Assembly: GCA_015179045.1 (NCBI GenBank)
Contig: WHUZ01000003.1
Coordinates: 1,550,001 to 1,614,000 of the forward strand
Length of the DNA: 64,000 nucleotides
Direction: 5' to 3'
From: Kalaharituber pfeilii
Lineage: Eukaryota; Ascomycota; Pezizomycetes; Pezizales; Pezizaceae
The notes beneath the pieces were generated by a model. That model was not told where the DNA came from. It saw nothing but the letters and a program-made list of their open reading frames with translations, and made no database searches. This document shows, piece after piece, positions 35,401-46,661 of this stretch. The first letter of the stretch is position 1. Every line of letters begins with the position of its first letter. The translations under genes were made by a program, and so were the position numbers.

Positions 35401-38400
35401 ACCAGCTAGGCGTACTGAGATGGTATAAGCAATGCCGAGCACGAGATTACAACCGGCGCTAGGATGAAACACTGGAACTAACCAAAAATCACTTCATTCC
35501 AGATATTACTCATTATGGAAATATGCAGCCACAATTAGCAGTTAGTCTATTTGCACAATCTCCATTTCCCACGCTCCATTAGTCCACTGAATGAGAAAAC
35601 TACCAACAACTAATATTCTTTCCTTCTTCAAAGTCTTCAAGCAAATGGTTGCCAAAAACTGTCATATACAGGTACCTCTTCCCAACAAGGAACTGTTACA
35701 AGATTGCGGAAATATAAGGTTCCATTCAGGTTGATTCTGATTAAATTGCATCGTGCAGCAACTTTTACAGGTAATTTTTAAGCAAGAAAAGAAAAGTTTA
35801 TTACCAATGCCCATATATGCACCCGCCAAAACATAGATTTGTCATAGCTAATACGTTCGGTATGAAAGCTTTTCGCAGTGTAGATGCTGATTCGTAATAT
35901 ATTTTATGTCATTTTGCAAGGCGCGTATGTAGGTTGAATTTCGTCTCTATTTTTTTTTTTTTTTTTGGAAACGGCCTAGATCCTCTGTTCCTTGAAGGCA
36001 TTACCTAATTCAATTGGAATGGCAGCGAACAAAGACTCGGAATTCAGGGCAGAGCCAGAAACACCATAGTTACCAGAAACCATACATTGGAATCGTATTA
36101 ATTGGCATTGCTATTCCTCTGCACGTGGAAAAGGATACTCGCAGTAGGGAAAAGTACGCCATCAACGGAGCCCAAGAGATAGCGAAAGACTAATGGTTAT
36201 GGCAGGGGCTGAACAAACGTTTCAAGCGAGTGCGTCGATATTATGGGAGCAGGTGATACTAGTGAGACGTGGTCCGTCGCTTCTAATGTGATGTCAGTTT
36301 CGATCGGTAGACTTTTTACGAAGTCATGAGCACGGTGGTACTCTCATTTGTCAGAACTCTGCGAGTAAAATACCTCATTTCATCATTATTAACTGCGCAG
36401 CTTCATCAGACATCTAGTCTAGGTGGAACCTTCCTCTGAGGGATCCGTTATTTCAAAACATCTTTGTCCTTCTTGACGCAGGCCACGCATGTCTGCAACC
36501 AAACCTCATTGCAAAGGAACGGGGTAATAATAGCATAGTTATAGCCCTCTTCTCTTAGCGGACATCTATAACAAGAGTGCCCACAGTTTCCATATTGCAA
36601 TCTCATACTCTACTATAGGGAGAGTTCCTTGAGCTAAGCTCCATTATTGCGGATGGCAATTTGGTAGAGAGCTTTGCAGCACAGTGAAATAAACCTTGCC
36701 GTATTATCTTGTCATAACCACGAATCTTTGAGGGCCTTTAGCTCTCGGGAACAGCTTTTCAATATTAGAGCCATACAAGTAGCATGCTTACCTTACAGAA
36801 CTACATTCCAAGATCATGCAGAGTGTAATCTGTTCTGATGCTAACATAACTAAGTATAGCCCTTAAGAGGCCATATGAACTAAATGCTTCAGCTTGTGAT
36901 ACGGCGTTATCGTCGTCCTCAATCGCCGCAAGATTCTATCCTATTCCCAATCGTGTTTCTCCGTCCCTGTGTGATATCTAGGTTCAATATTGTTGACTTC
37001 TTCAACAACCATCCCATCTCCTGGAGACAAGGATGATTGGCCCACAAGGCTCAACATTCCACGCCCTAGGTACCTGAGTAGTATTTCTGGTATTGGGTTT
37101 TTATTGTTCTCAGTAAACACCACCTGAATTCCATTGTGTTCTGGCAACCTTAGTTGGGTTCCAGTTCAGGGTAACGCTCAGGTAATGTATTCATGCACCG
37201 CGCGCGGTAACAGGATTTCTGTCAGCTCCAATCAGTGTACTTGGAGATATGATCCATATTATTATATTGAATTCTTAATCACGTGGCTTAGGATTCAATT
37301 CACCACTAAAGAAAAGAATCTCTGACATGTCAGATTGGTAGTCTAATGAGATGAACAAAAATTCATTCTTAAGCAGTTGACGCCTGGTTTAACGGTCGGA
37401 GACCTAGCTTCAGGTATCAGTAGGAATTCTTCGGAAGCATGCAAGAGATCGTGAAATTTTGAGTTGAGTATGGAGTGCGAATGTTCTATCCATCTGTGGT
37501 TCAAAGGGAGGTTAGAATACAGGTAAAACATGACCTAAGGTTGTGCAAAAGGAAGAGAAAAAAAAAATCAGTATAGAGGAAAGGCGGGTAGCCAAAGTAA
37601 AACGTTGAGTCGTAGTATATGTTGAACCATTGCTATCCACAAATACGCTCCTTGTACTTTGAAGCCTTGAGCCGAAAGAAAATACCAGATATATGCCGTT
37701 CGGTCTGTATAAGCTTCAAGCGTGAAGCTGCCCATGCACAGTTCCAATGCCGATTTGGTCTCCGCAGCTTTGTACCTCATAAATTCTAGCTCCAAGCACA
37801 ATCCATTTTCCGGAATATGGGCTCATTAGAAGGGGATACACTACCCCACTTCAGACGACCAATTCACCAAAGTCATCAAGGCAATCGGAGCTGAAGGGCT
37901 TGGAAACCATGAATTACTCGAGAATGTCCAAATATATAACGTAGTACGGGAAAAAAGTTGTGAATATTTTTTTCCCAGAAACGCTGTATTCAGAGTTGTG
38001 TAATTGTCGACCTTTCTTGGGACTGGAGTCAAATCGAGTTTGAAAAAGCGACGTTGGACCTGGCGCGCTGGTATCGGGTATGATGACATCCTTCATCATT
38101 AAGGCTTGAGCGCAATATATCGAAAATCCTAAGCCCAAAAGAGTGGAGTGAGTGTAGCATATTTCGTCACTGAGGTCGACACATCTCAATGTTTTTGTCA
38201 GCAGACTAGTATACTCGAATCTTATCGTGCACCGACTTTGGCTGCCATATCACAGGAATGTTTCAGGGTAATTTCACTCACCACAACACGAATCATTAGA
38301 ATCCTATTTAGCCATCACTAAAACTCATACCCCTCATCATCGTCCCATGACAAGCTACCGAATAACATTAGAATCCCATTTAGCCATCACTAAAACTCAT

Positions 38401-40059
38401 ACCCTTCATCATCGTCCCATGACAGAAATCCACAAGTAGTCCCCAAACTTTATACCGGCGTTTTCCACGCTCATGACACATGATCCAAGTCTACACTTTC
38501 GCCAACCTAATGACACTAGCCTACTCGCACTAACTCGAATTAGAATTCACCAGCATGGTTAAAGCCCTCGCGCACATGCCTAAAACATTAACATTTCTGT
38601 TTTCCTTAGCAAAAATCGTGGGGGGAAGGGTAGTCTGGTTAGGGGAAGGGTTACAACTTGAAAGTCTACCTGAACCCCCAAAAATTGCTATGCCGGATTT
38701 CAAACTGGAGTAGAGTACATAATAGACAGCTGCTAACACTAAGTTAGTTTGAGGCAGAGCTAAGTAATGTTCCAGGAACAGGGGGGTGTGTTTACTTCTC
38801 GTTTCTAGTCTCATGCCATCTCGTTTCAGGAACCTTGGCAACCAGTCAGGCACAGGCACGAGATTCGGAAGACTCGGGCCAACGGCTCCGTCTCCGAAAT
38901 CACGGATCCAGTACCTTGAGCAATCTTCAGAGAATCGGGCCGTCCCATAAATTAATGCAATATCAAACAGCGATCGACACCTTGAAACACAGTCAACGCA
39001 CCCTAGTGTGGTTGATCACCTCCCACGTTTCATATCGCAATAGTCACACGTAAGGGTGCATATCCTACCCACTTCCCTCTTGAGGCTGTCAATTCCGTAG
39101 AAATGGGTTTGTGTAAGTGAATACCACAGCTCCTAGTGTAGAGACAATATTCAAGATCAGTTTAGGCCGAATAGCTGCGAAAAACTGGTATGCAGCATCT
39201 ATGAACACTTCTATTGGAACGCAAACCTTGGAAAAATCTGAGTTCTATAGAGGATAGGCACGAGAGAATCCTTAGTTTTTGCCAACTTACAGTTGAAATA
39301 CATCCTCAATGTCGAAACAACCTTCCATCAAAAACAAAACCAACATTGGCCACATCTCTGGGTACCCTGCGAATCTCCCCCCATTTCCCGTATTGAAACC
39401 ACACGTAACCTCGTCTGGCATCATATCAACCATTGAGGCCCTAGTCTGGTTTGGGTAAAGGCTTCCTCAACCTGCTAGTAAAACACCACGGATCTATGTA
39501 CTGTATGTAGCCAATGCCAAGAGCAAACTCAGCACCTCCAACTCACACGAAGCAAAACTCACATGTAAAACAGAGCCTGGGCAAGAGAACAATGTAAAAC
39601 TGAATAACAGACATTCATAAATTTGTTAGGCCCAGATTACTAGTTTTTACATTAGGGTGGAAAGCTCATAAACCATGGGCCTAGATAGCAATGAAGCCCC
39701 ATTCCCCAACATTGACAGGAATAGAAAAAAGATACCAATCGCATAATAACCACATGAGAAAAGAAGTAAAACAAAACCAACAACCCAAACACTACGCTTG
39801 ATTTTGGTGGGGTATTACAGCATCAACACCCACAGACATCATTGCTTCATCACGAACACATAGCCCGCCCTGCAGTAAAACCAATGTCCCGGTATTGAAA
39901 AAACATCAGCCACGGATTTGATATCGACAACTGCATTTAGTAAATTGTGGGGACGCTGCGTAAAGAAGTGAATGTCATGTCAACGGGCTAAAAAATTATT
40001 CAAGAGAAAGAAATACACAGGAATCCCTAGACTGCGGCATAACAAAGCAAAATCTATGT
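32401..40059. other. gene-free spacer
   Basis: I see no recognisable gene across 7.6 kb. It contains a 59-bp direct duplication (38294-38424), two TAGTCTGGTT copies (38631-38640, 39442-39451), poly-purine and poly-pyrimidine tracts (34250-34290) and AT-rich stretches. The open frames are all short and without domain character. Confidence 0.5.
38294..38424. repeat. 59-bp direct repeat, two copies, period 72 bp
   Basis: Copies at 38294-38352 and 38366-38424 differ at two positions and are separated by 13 bp. Both begin CATTAGAATCC and end CGTCCCATGACA. No reading frame or flanking inverted repeat is evident; it looks like a recent local duplication. Confidence 0.9.
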
Positions 40060-41484
40060 TTAGAGAACGAAAATGGCGACAGCAAACGAGAGGCCAAGGA
40101 GAGCGGTGACTCCGAATCGGCCAGAACTATTGTCCTTCCCGGAGTTGTTGCTGCCATCCTTGTTATCGGCACCAGGCTTGCCATCGGCGGTTTCAGGGTT
40201 CTCCTCCTCCGAAAGGCAAGTAAATTTGTCACCCTTGATAACCTTATCGTCCCTGTATTGCTCAAATTCGTCGCAATTGAACACTTCGGTGGTCTGAAGG
40301 TTGAAACTGCCTTGCACATCCTCAAGTTTTGGAAGAGTGGCACTATTAGAATGTTAGCATTGACTCTATATAATATTAGCCCAATTCATGTGGCGAATAC
40401 GCACTTGTTGAAGTTTCCTACGAAGTCAATGGCGCCCCGAACGGTCTCCAATTTGGGGAACCCATCAATGTTGGACAATTCAGTGTTATTGTGGATCTTG
40501 AAACCGCCTCCAATCTCCTTTAGTTCAGGGAAATCAAGCTCAGTCAATTGGGAGTTGCCTATGATTCCAAGTGTCTGTTCAATGATCGTCAAATTCTTGC
40601 AGGAGATTTCCTTAATACTGTTGTTATTGAAGTTCATGCTTCCGTTGACATGAACAAGGCTGGGGAGGGAGATTGATGTAACATCAATTAAAGTGATATT
40701 GTTTGCCCAAACGAGTGAATGGAAATTGATCTCAATAGACTTGGAGTTGAACTCCATGGACAAGGCCTCGCTGACATTCTTCAACCCAACGGAGACACTC
40801 TTGAGATACTTGTTGTTGTCAATATGAAACCTCTGAGCAGTAACAAGATCAATCCCATCAAGGGAAGTGAGTTGAGTATCACTAATCCTCAAGCTTGATG
40901 CCTTGGTCACCTTCTTCTGGAAGTTGATTGCGTTCAAATTGGGTAGGGTAATCCATTCAATAATTCCCTCAACGGTGGTAAGGTTCTGGCAGTTGAGGTT
41001 TCGCAGCTCAACAAGAGCTCGGAGCTTGAAATCCCTGCCAATCTTCGCAAGACCCGAAAGATTGATGGTCACAAGGTTTTCTGCTTTATCAGCAATAAGG
41101 CTCCCCTTAATCTCCTGGAGATTATTCAAATCAAGTGATGCCAACTCCTCCCCAATAATAAGGTCACCTGAGAGTGTGGTGCACTCTGCAATCTTTGCGG
41201 CGTCAGCAGCGCTGTTGATAAGATTCTCATTCGCTTGGCACACTTTCGAAGAGTTTTGGGCTAATCTTTGTCAGTCATGGATCATTGAAGCGATGAAATA
41301 GGAGCAAGCCGATCATAAAGGTCAAAATAAAATATGTATTTTGATACAGACACTGACAGCGTTCCTGCAATGAAGAGCCAGAGGGGAATTCTGTATGGGA
41401 ATTTGAATAATCAAAAGGAAAAAACCAACCTGATGCTAAACCGGCCACAGCTAGTGAGGTAAGGAAGATGTTTCTGATGAACAT
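40060..41484 (-). CDS. ecm33: Ecm33-like GPI-anchored cell-wall protein
   Basis: The exons (minus) are 41430-41484, 40405-41260 and 40060-40342, giving 397 aa. The first junction joins TCAG to CCCAAAAC after a 169-bp GTTGGT...GATTAG intron and yields a continuous secretion signal, MFIRNIFLTSLAVAGLAS-AQNSS. A 62-bp intron joins FN to NATLPKLEDV. The body is a leucine-rich, receptor-L-domain-like fold with repeated units such as LTSLDGI, LTIIEQTLGIIGNSQLTELD and GGFKIHNNTELSNIDGFPKL, and conserved Cys pairs (VCQANE...ECTTLSGDL; FNCDEF...FTCLSE). The C-terminus has a Gly/Asn/Ser-rich linker (SGKDNSSG) then a hydrophobic tail, as for GPI attachment. Length and layout match the Ecm33/Sps2 family, needed for wall integrity in yeasts and moulds. 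It would act at the plasma membrane or cell wall. Paralogues of the family could be confused with it. Confidence 0.9.
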
Positions 41485-41998
41485 GGCTACAAGATTTATT
41501 CCTTCGTCTAATTCAGGAGTCAGAACAGGCCCAATAGTATGTATAAATCGACGTGTTTTGTGCTCGGGATGGCCAGATGAATATCGAGTGTGGTGAAAAG
41601 GCAACACGCACAACGGGGAAGATTGACGGGGACGGGCTCAATGTTATTTGATTTTCGTGCAACAGGGGAACGTACACTCGGGGAGTCAGTTGGAAAAAGC
41701 TAGGGAGAGGGCAACTAACTTGTGAAAAATGCAAACTCTGCCGACAGAAGATCTCGGTGGGAAGAGGTTGATGTTAAGGAGGGTGGTGGTAAATTTTGAG
41801 AAGAAAAGAGTGGATAACGAGGGACTGAGAACAAGAAGGCCTGGGAAGGAAGCAGAAGAACGAAGAACGGGAAGAGAAGGAGGGAGGGAGATGAAGTACT
41901 TACTGTTGATCAGTGGCCTGGGCGAGCGCACCAACACAGCCAACCCGAGCGTATTGCCTAGGGCCACGAGCAGTAGCGGGTCCTCTGGCTGCGGCGCT

Positions 41999-42030
<32 letters not shown>

Positions 42031-44217
42031 CCAAGCCGCTTCGGGCGCTGCGGCAAATGAGGTGGGCTGGCCGAGGCAACTGCGCACTGCTGGGACGTGC
42101 AGCACAGCGCTCTGCCCGCCCTCGCAGCGCAGGGGCGCGCTGCGGCCGTGGCGACGGCGAGACGGCGAGAGAGCAGGCGAGGCCCCATATGACACCAAGG
42201 CTCCAGATGCTGCTCATATCATGCTGCACGATGCACGGCGCCAGGGGTCAGCTATACTTCAAGCCTAGGCTGATGGCTGCTTCCTGTGCTCTCGCCGGAC
42301 TCCACACACCTGCAAACAGCTCGATTTCTTTTCTCGCCCGGCCCATCTGGCGGAAGTGTGGGCCTGTTCGTATCATATTGCTGTAATCAGGAATCAGGCC
42401 CTGGTCGATGTCTCGGGTCTAACCATGCTCAAACAGTGCAGCGCATTCCGCACATCACCGCCCAGGGGCATCCGTACTAGTACACGCAAACCAAGATTTG
42501 CCCGCTCCGCCCACTAGCGCACGCCAAGTTGGATTCACTGCTATCATAAGCAAAGCCTGTGCTATGCTCCGGCGTTAAGCGTATGATACTAAGCTTCAAT
42601 CTCATGGGAAGACGCAATTGGAGGCAGCTTCTTGAAGTAGACCTAAGGTGTTGCACCTTGTTAAACCCCAATCAATCAAGCACAGAAATGAAATGACTTG
42701 ATGCTGCACCTCACGTATGTTGCGAGACTGGCCTCATGTGGTCTGGTTGCATAATCCACTTGGACTAGACCTCAACATCAAGCAGCGCGGTCGATTTCGG
42801 CCACACGCCCTGGCCCACCGTTGCACAAGTTTGATTACTTCGGCTCTGTGCACAGATACTGAAAAAGCTTGCTCCAGTTGGCCTGTTAAGTTTCATTTCC
42901 GTTGTTTGCGCGAGTCCACTCAAAAGTAACTTTTGCATGCTGGATCGAGAGTAAAAGCGGCAGAGCTTGCCCCTCGCCTGACACCCATGATATCAAATCT
43001 TTAGCTAGTTTCGGGAGCAAAAAGTTTCTGAACACCGCTAACGTGAACAGAACATCCTCAGACTGCATTTTGTCACCAGTTCATGTCGTCATCGACAGAT
43101 CAAGTTACTCATGGACTGCGCGGCCTTCAGTTATTTGGGGGAATAATTGACAGAATACCGGATTTTGTACGTTTATGAAACTAGGTATTGCCTGATCAAG
43201 GAAACGGCTTCTGGGGATAAGCAGCCGATCGCAGCGCAGAAGTTCACACTATTGCGCCCATCCTTGCATCTGATAGCGGCGCGCATGGGTTTCCATGGAA
43301 GGGAAGGTGTCTTGGTCCTGAAATATGAGATTCAATTGCACACGAAGATGGAATTGGCCGGAACTGTTGAAATCGCCTGTGCTCACCTCCCCTTTACCCT
43401 TGCCGAGAATATGATAGTTGTTAAAAACTCAAGCTTCGAGATTAGTCTCCCCCTTTTTATCATACTGGAGCCGACCAAATTTTTGTCAGTAAAGATTGGG
43501 ATCCACATGAAAAAAAAATTACTTTCACAGGCGAATAGAGTAGGGTCACGAAAAAAATTATAATTTGAGAGATCGAAAGAAGAAAGGCGTTGTCTTACTA
43601 TCCAAACTTGGTGAACGTGTGGCTTGTAGAGCGCAGCACTGAACAACCGGAAAAAGCAACCATGGGGAAGCAGCTCGTTTTGACGTCTGCCAATGCCTTT
43701 GTGCTGCAAATCGTTATTGGCGACTATGCAAGAAAGAGCTGCAAGCTATGCTACCCAGACACGCTCAACCTCTCGCCAAATGGAAGCATTTGCACAGCAT
43801 GTCTAGTGCTATGCTGCGACAGAACATCTTCCTGCGCCGACAACTCGGAAAACCGTTGTGATGTTGCCGCAATGCGAGATTCCCTGGCGGTCTCATGTCC
43901 GTAAAATGTCTATCATACGCCTGGCTGCGCTTACATGTGTACAGTACTAGTACCTTAGCGAAATGTCAGCCGTGGTTGCTTATTTCTGTGCACCGAGGAA
44001 GGGAGCAGCCTTGGCGGCCCCGCGTTCCTGTGAAGGCGTGGCTGATCAGCGCGTCGTCTGCGCGGGGTCGCGATTCGGCCCAGATCGTGGGCTACATCGA
44101 CGTTTGGAAGTCGTACATTCTCAACAAGTTCGATATCTGAAAGGAAAAAAAGGACTTTCAATCTCTTTTGCATAAACAAAGTCTCGCCTGGACTTGGATC
44201 TGGACGGTAGCCGCGCA
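41485..44217. other. Ecm33 upstream region and divergent spacer with GC-rich island
   Basis: Between the Ecm33-like gene (minus) and the glycosylase gene (plus) I see no supportable gene. About 41900-42260 is a GC-rich island with a CAG10 tract, with low-complexity frames on both strands, as in the RGS upstream island. Frames at 43147-43563 (138 codons) and 43590-43904 (104 codons, Cys-rich) lack a recognisable family; the second is the one I would test first if transcripts were available. Confidence 0.45.
41999..42028 (+). repeat. CAG trinucleotide repeat (10 units)
   Basis: Ten perfect CAG units sit in a GC-rich island about 0.5 kb upstream of the Ecm33-like gene. Orientation relative to the gene is the same as for the CAG7 tract upstream of the RGS gene (CTG on the sense strand). 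Confidence 0.9.
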
Positions 44218-45537
44218 ATGTTCTCTCGCATAACACGAAGCAGGTCCACCAAAGATGCCCTCGTATCGGCGGCATCGAGGCCGTTATCGGTGACTGCGGC
44301 CGCTCCGGCAAAGGCGACTAGGACTTTGACAAGCTCGTTCAAAGTCACTAAAGACCACTCGGCGAGGAAGCCGGCCGCAAAAGCGACTGTTGCAGCATCA
44401 TCAGCGGCTACAGTAGGGAAGAAGACGACGAGGACCAGTATCAATAGGCGGGGCAAGAAGGGCGAACAGGCGGCTCTTGAGGTCGTCACCGAGGATTCGA
44501 CGACGGTCACATCCTCTACGACTACGGTTGCAACCATCGGTACAGTCCTTCCCATTGTCCCCGCAGCTGCATCTGCAGCTACGTCACAAAGCAACAGCTT
44601 CCTCTCGCCTCACGCTCTCCTCGAGCAAGGCCTTCAGCACCTCCGCACCACCTCCCCTCTCCTTTCGCAATGGATCGACAACGAAGATTACTCGCACATC
44701 CTCCGCCCATATCTCCGGACACCGTCCGATCCTCCCGCAAACTATTTCCGTTCTCTCGCGCGCGGGATCATATCTCAACAAGTCTCTGGCGCCGCCGCAG
44801 CGTCTATTCTCTCCCGCTTCATTGCTCTGTTCTATAAGCCTACTCTTGGGGCGCCGGAGCCGGGCCAGGACTTCTTTCCTACCCCTCAGCAGGTGCTGGA
44901 TACGTCGATTGAGACGCTCCGTTCCGCGGGCCTGTCGGAGAGGAAGGCGGAGTATATGAAGTCGCTAGCGACGGAGTTCCTTAACGACCCATCGCTGTCT
45001 GACGCAAGGAGCCTCGAGGCCTTATCGGACGATGAAATCAAAGATAAATTAATTAAAGTCAAGGGCATCGGCGTCTGGAGCGTAGAAATGTTTCTCATAT
45101 TCACCATGGGCCGCTGGGATGTATTCAGTGTGGGGGATCTAGGAATCCAGCGTGGGATGGCAGTATGGAGTGGAAAGGATGTGGAGAAGTTAAAGAGGAT
45201 GGGAAAGGATGCGGGGAGGGGTGGCGCAAAGTGGAAGTACATGAGCGAGCAGGATATGTTGAGGTTAAGTGCGCAGTTTCAGCCGTGGAGGAGCTTGTTC
45301 TGTTTGGTGATGTGGAAGGCGAGTGATACGAAGGTGGAGAGTTTGAAGGAGAATGGGAAGGGGAAGAGAAAGGGGAAGAAGGTAGCGGAGGAGGTGGTGG
45401 AAGAGGTTGTAGAGAAGGTGGTGGAGAAGACGGTCAAGACAGGGGCTAAGAAGGGGAGGGGGAGGAAGAAGGCGGAAGTGGTGGAGGAGGTGGTGGAGGA
45501 GGCCGTGGAGGAGGTGGCAGCAGCAGCAGCAGCATGA
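44218..45537 (+). CDS. mag1: DNA-3-methyladenine glycosylase (HhH-GPD, Mag1/AlkA-type)
   Basis: This single-exon gene encodes 439 aa from the first ATG (44218); the frame extends eight codons upstream without an ATG. The N-terminal 125 residues are Ala/Thr/Lys-rich and could hold nuclear or mitochondrial targeting. The glycosylase fold covers about 135-370: YFRSLARGIISQQVSGAAA (176-194), LRSAGLSERKAEYMKSLA (234-251), the helix-hairpin-helix with Gly-rich turn at 277-296 (KLIKVKGIGVWSVEMFLIFT), then VFSVGDLGIQRGM, where Asp307 is the expected catalytic Asp. PWRS (357-360) is also family-typical. The enzyme removes alkylated purines to start base-excision repair. After residue 375 a Lys-rich linker and VVEE/VVEK repeats end in seven Ala, an extension beyond the usual yeast Mag1 (about 300 aa). 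It converges with the thiolase gene. Confidence 0.92.
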   Translation: MFSRITRSRSTKDALVSAASRPLSVTAAAPAKATRTLTSSFKVTKDHSARKPAAKATVAASSAATVGKKTTRTSINRRGKKGEQAALEVVTEDSTTVTSSTTTVATIGTVLPIVPAAASAATSQSNSFLSPHALLEQGLQHLRTTSPLLSQWIDNEDYSHILRPYLRTPSDPPANYFRSLARGIISQQVSGAAAASILSRFIALFYKPTLGAPEPGQDFFPTPQQVLDTSIETLRSAGLSERKAEYMKSLATEFLNDPSLSDARSLEALSDDEIKDKLIKVKGIGVWSVEMFLIFTMGRWDVFSVGDLGIQRGMAVWSGKDVEKLKRMGKDAGRGGAKWKYMSEQDMLRLSAQFQPWRSLFCLVMWKASDTKVESLKENGKGKRKGKKVAEEVVEEVVEKVVEKTVKTGAKKGRGRKKAEVVEEVVEEAVEEVAAAAAA

Positions 45538-46661
45538 TGCAAATCTAGGCTCAAGCCTCTTAACTCCACTGTTGATTCTGACCGCCTTTTCTCTTCCGAT
45601 ATATACCCTCTCCCTTCACATACTTGCCATACCCAGCACCTCGTCTCTTCCCGCTACTCTTGATGCACGTTGTTTCCAACTTTTACGCTCGTTGATTTGT
45701 TTTGCTTTCTTTTTTGGTCTTGCTAGATTTTTTTTTTTTTTTTTTTTTTCTTTCTGTGCGAGAAAAGGATTTTACTAGCAGATACCCCCCCCTGATGACT
45801 GTTTGTTTTTATGAATGTCTGATTGTATATGTATACTGTGGAATATGTTTTTGTTGTGCATGAAACACGTTTTGGAGGTAGAATCTCAAGGTTAGGAATT
45901 TTCGATAAAAGTAAATGGGCGGGAGGGGAAGAGTTGTAGGGAGAAAGAAGAGGAGTTAAAACTAACTTAAATACCTGCCTCATCTCTTATAGCCTCTGGT
46001 TTAGATTTATCGATAAACACAAATCACGTTTCAAGCAGTCTCATGTTCGTCATGTCTACATACTAATTTTTTTTTTTTTTAGGATGAATATAGGCAGATG
46101 ATAAATATCCCGCGTGACATGCAACGTACCTTGATGAGCTAGTGTTACAAGTGCAGGGACGAGAGAGTGAAAATGGGGAAGAGGGGAGGAGGAGGAGGGG
46201 CTAGTTGGTAGTGTTGCTGTGTGAGTGTTAAAAAAAGGAAAGGATAAAGGATAAAGGGTAAAGCAATAAAATAGTCTTGTCTATGATAGTCAAATCAAAA
46301 GAGGAGTTTTTAAGCAAAGCCAAAAAAATCGAGTTTAAATTTGCCCACCTTTATCAGGGTAACTCCTCCCTCAACTGTAAACCATAAACCGCAAAACTGA
46401 ATTGGATAAAAATTAAAAACGCAGGAAACGAAATTTACTCGATATATAAAAGTGAAAAAAAAAAAAAAAAAGGACAAGATCTTTGTCGTTCCTAACAACC
46501 CCCCCATTGTACAGAGTTCAGCAAGACTCGAATAGCTTCTGCTTTGGTTTTTTTTTTTTTTTCGTTTTACGAATTGTGCGAAAACATTCAAATTGCAGGA
46601 CGCAATTACAAGAAACTTAAGCGCAAATCAGCTATCTATTGAAAAGGACTAAACCTACCCA
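45538..46661. other. convergent intergenic region (glycosylase / thiolase 3' ends)
   Basis: No gene. Poly-T (about 45729-45750), poly-T near 46067 and poly-A near 46455 lie between the two convergent 3' ends and probably belong to UTR or termination regions. Confidence 0.6.

Noticed and set aside
44194..44217. Eight extra codons before the glycosylase ATG
   Set aside because: They begin with TTG; the ATG at 44218 is the more likely start in a fungal nuclear gene.
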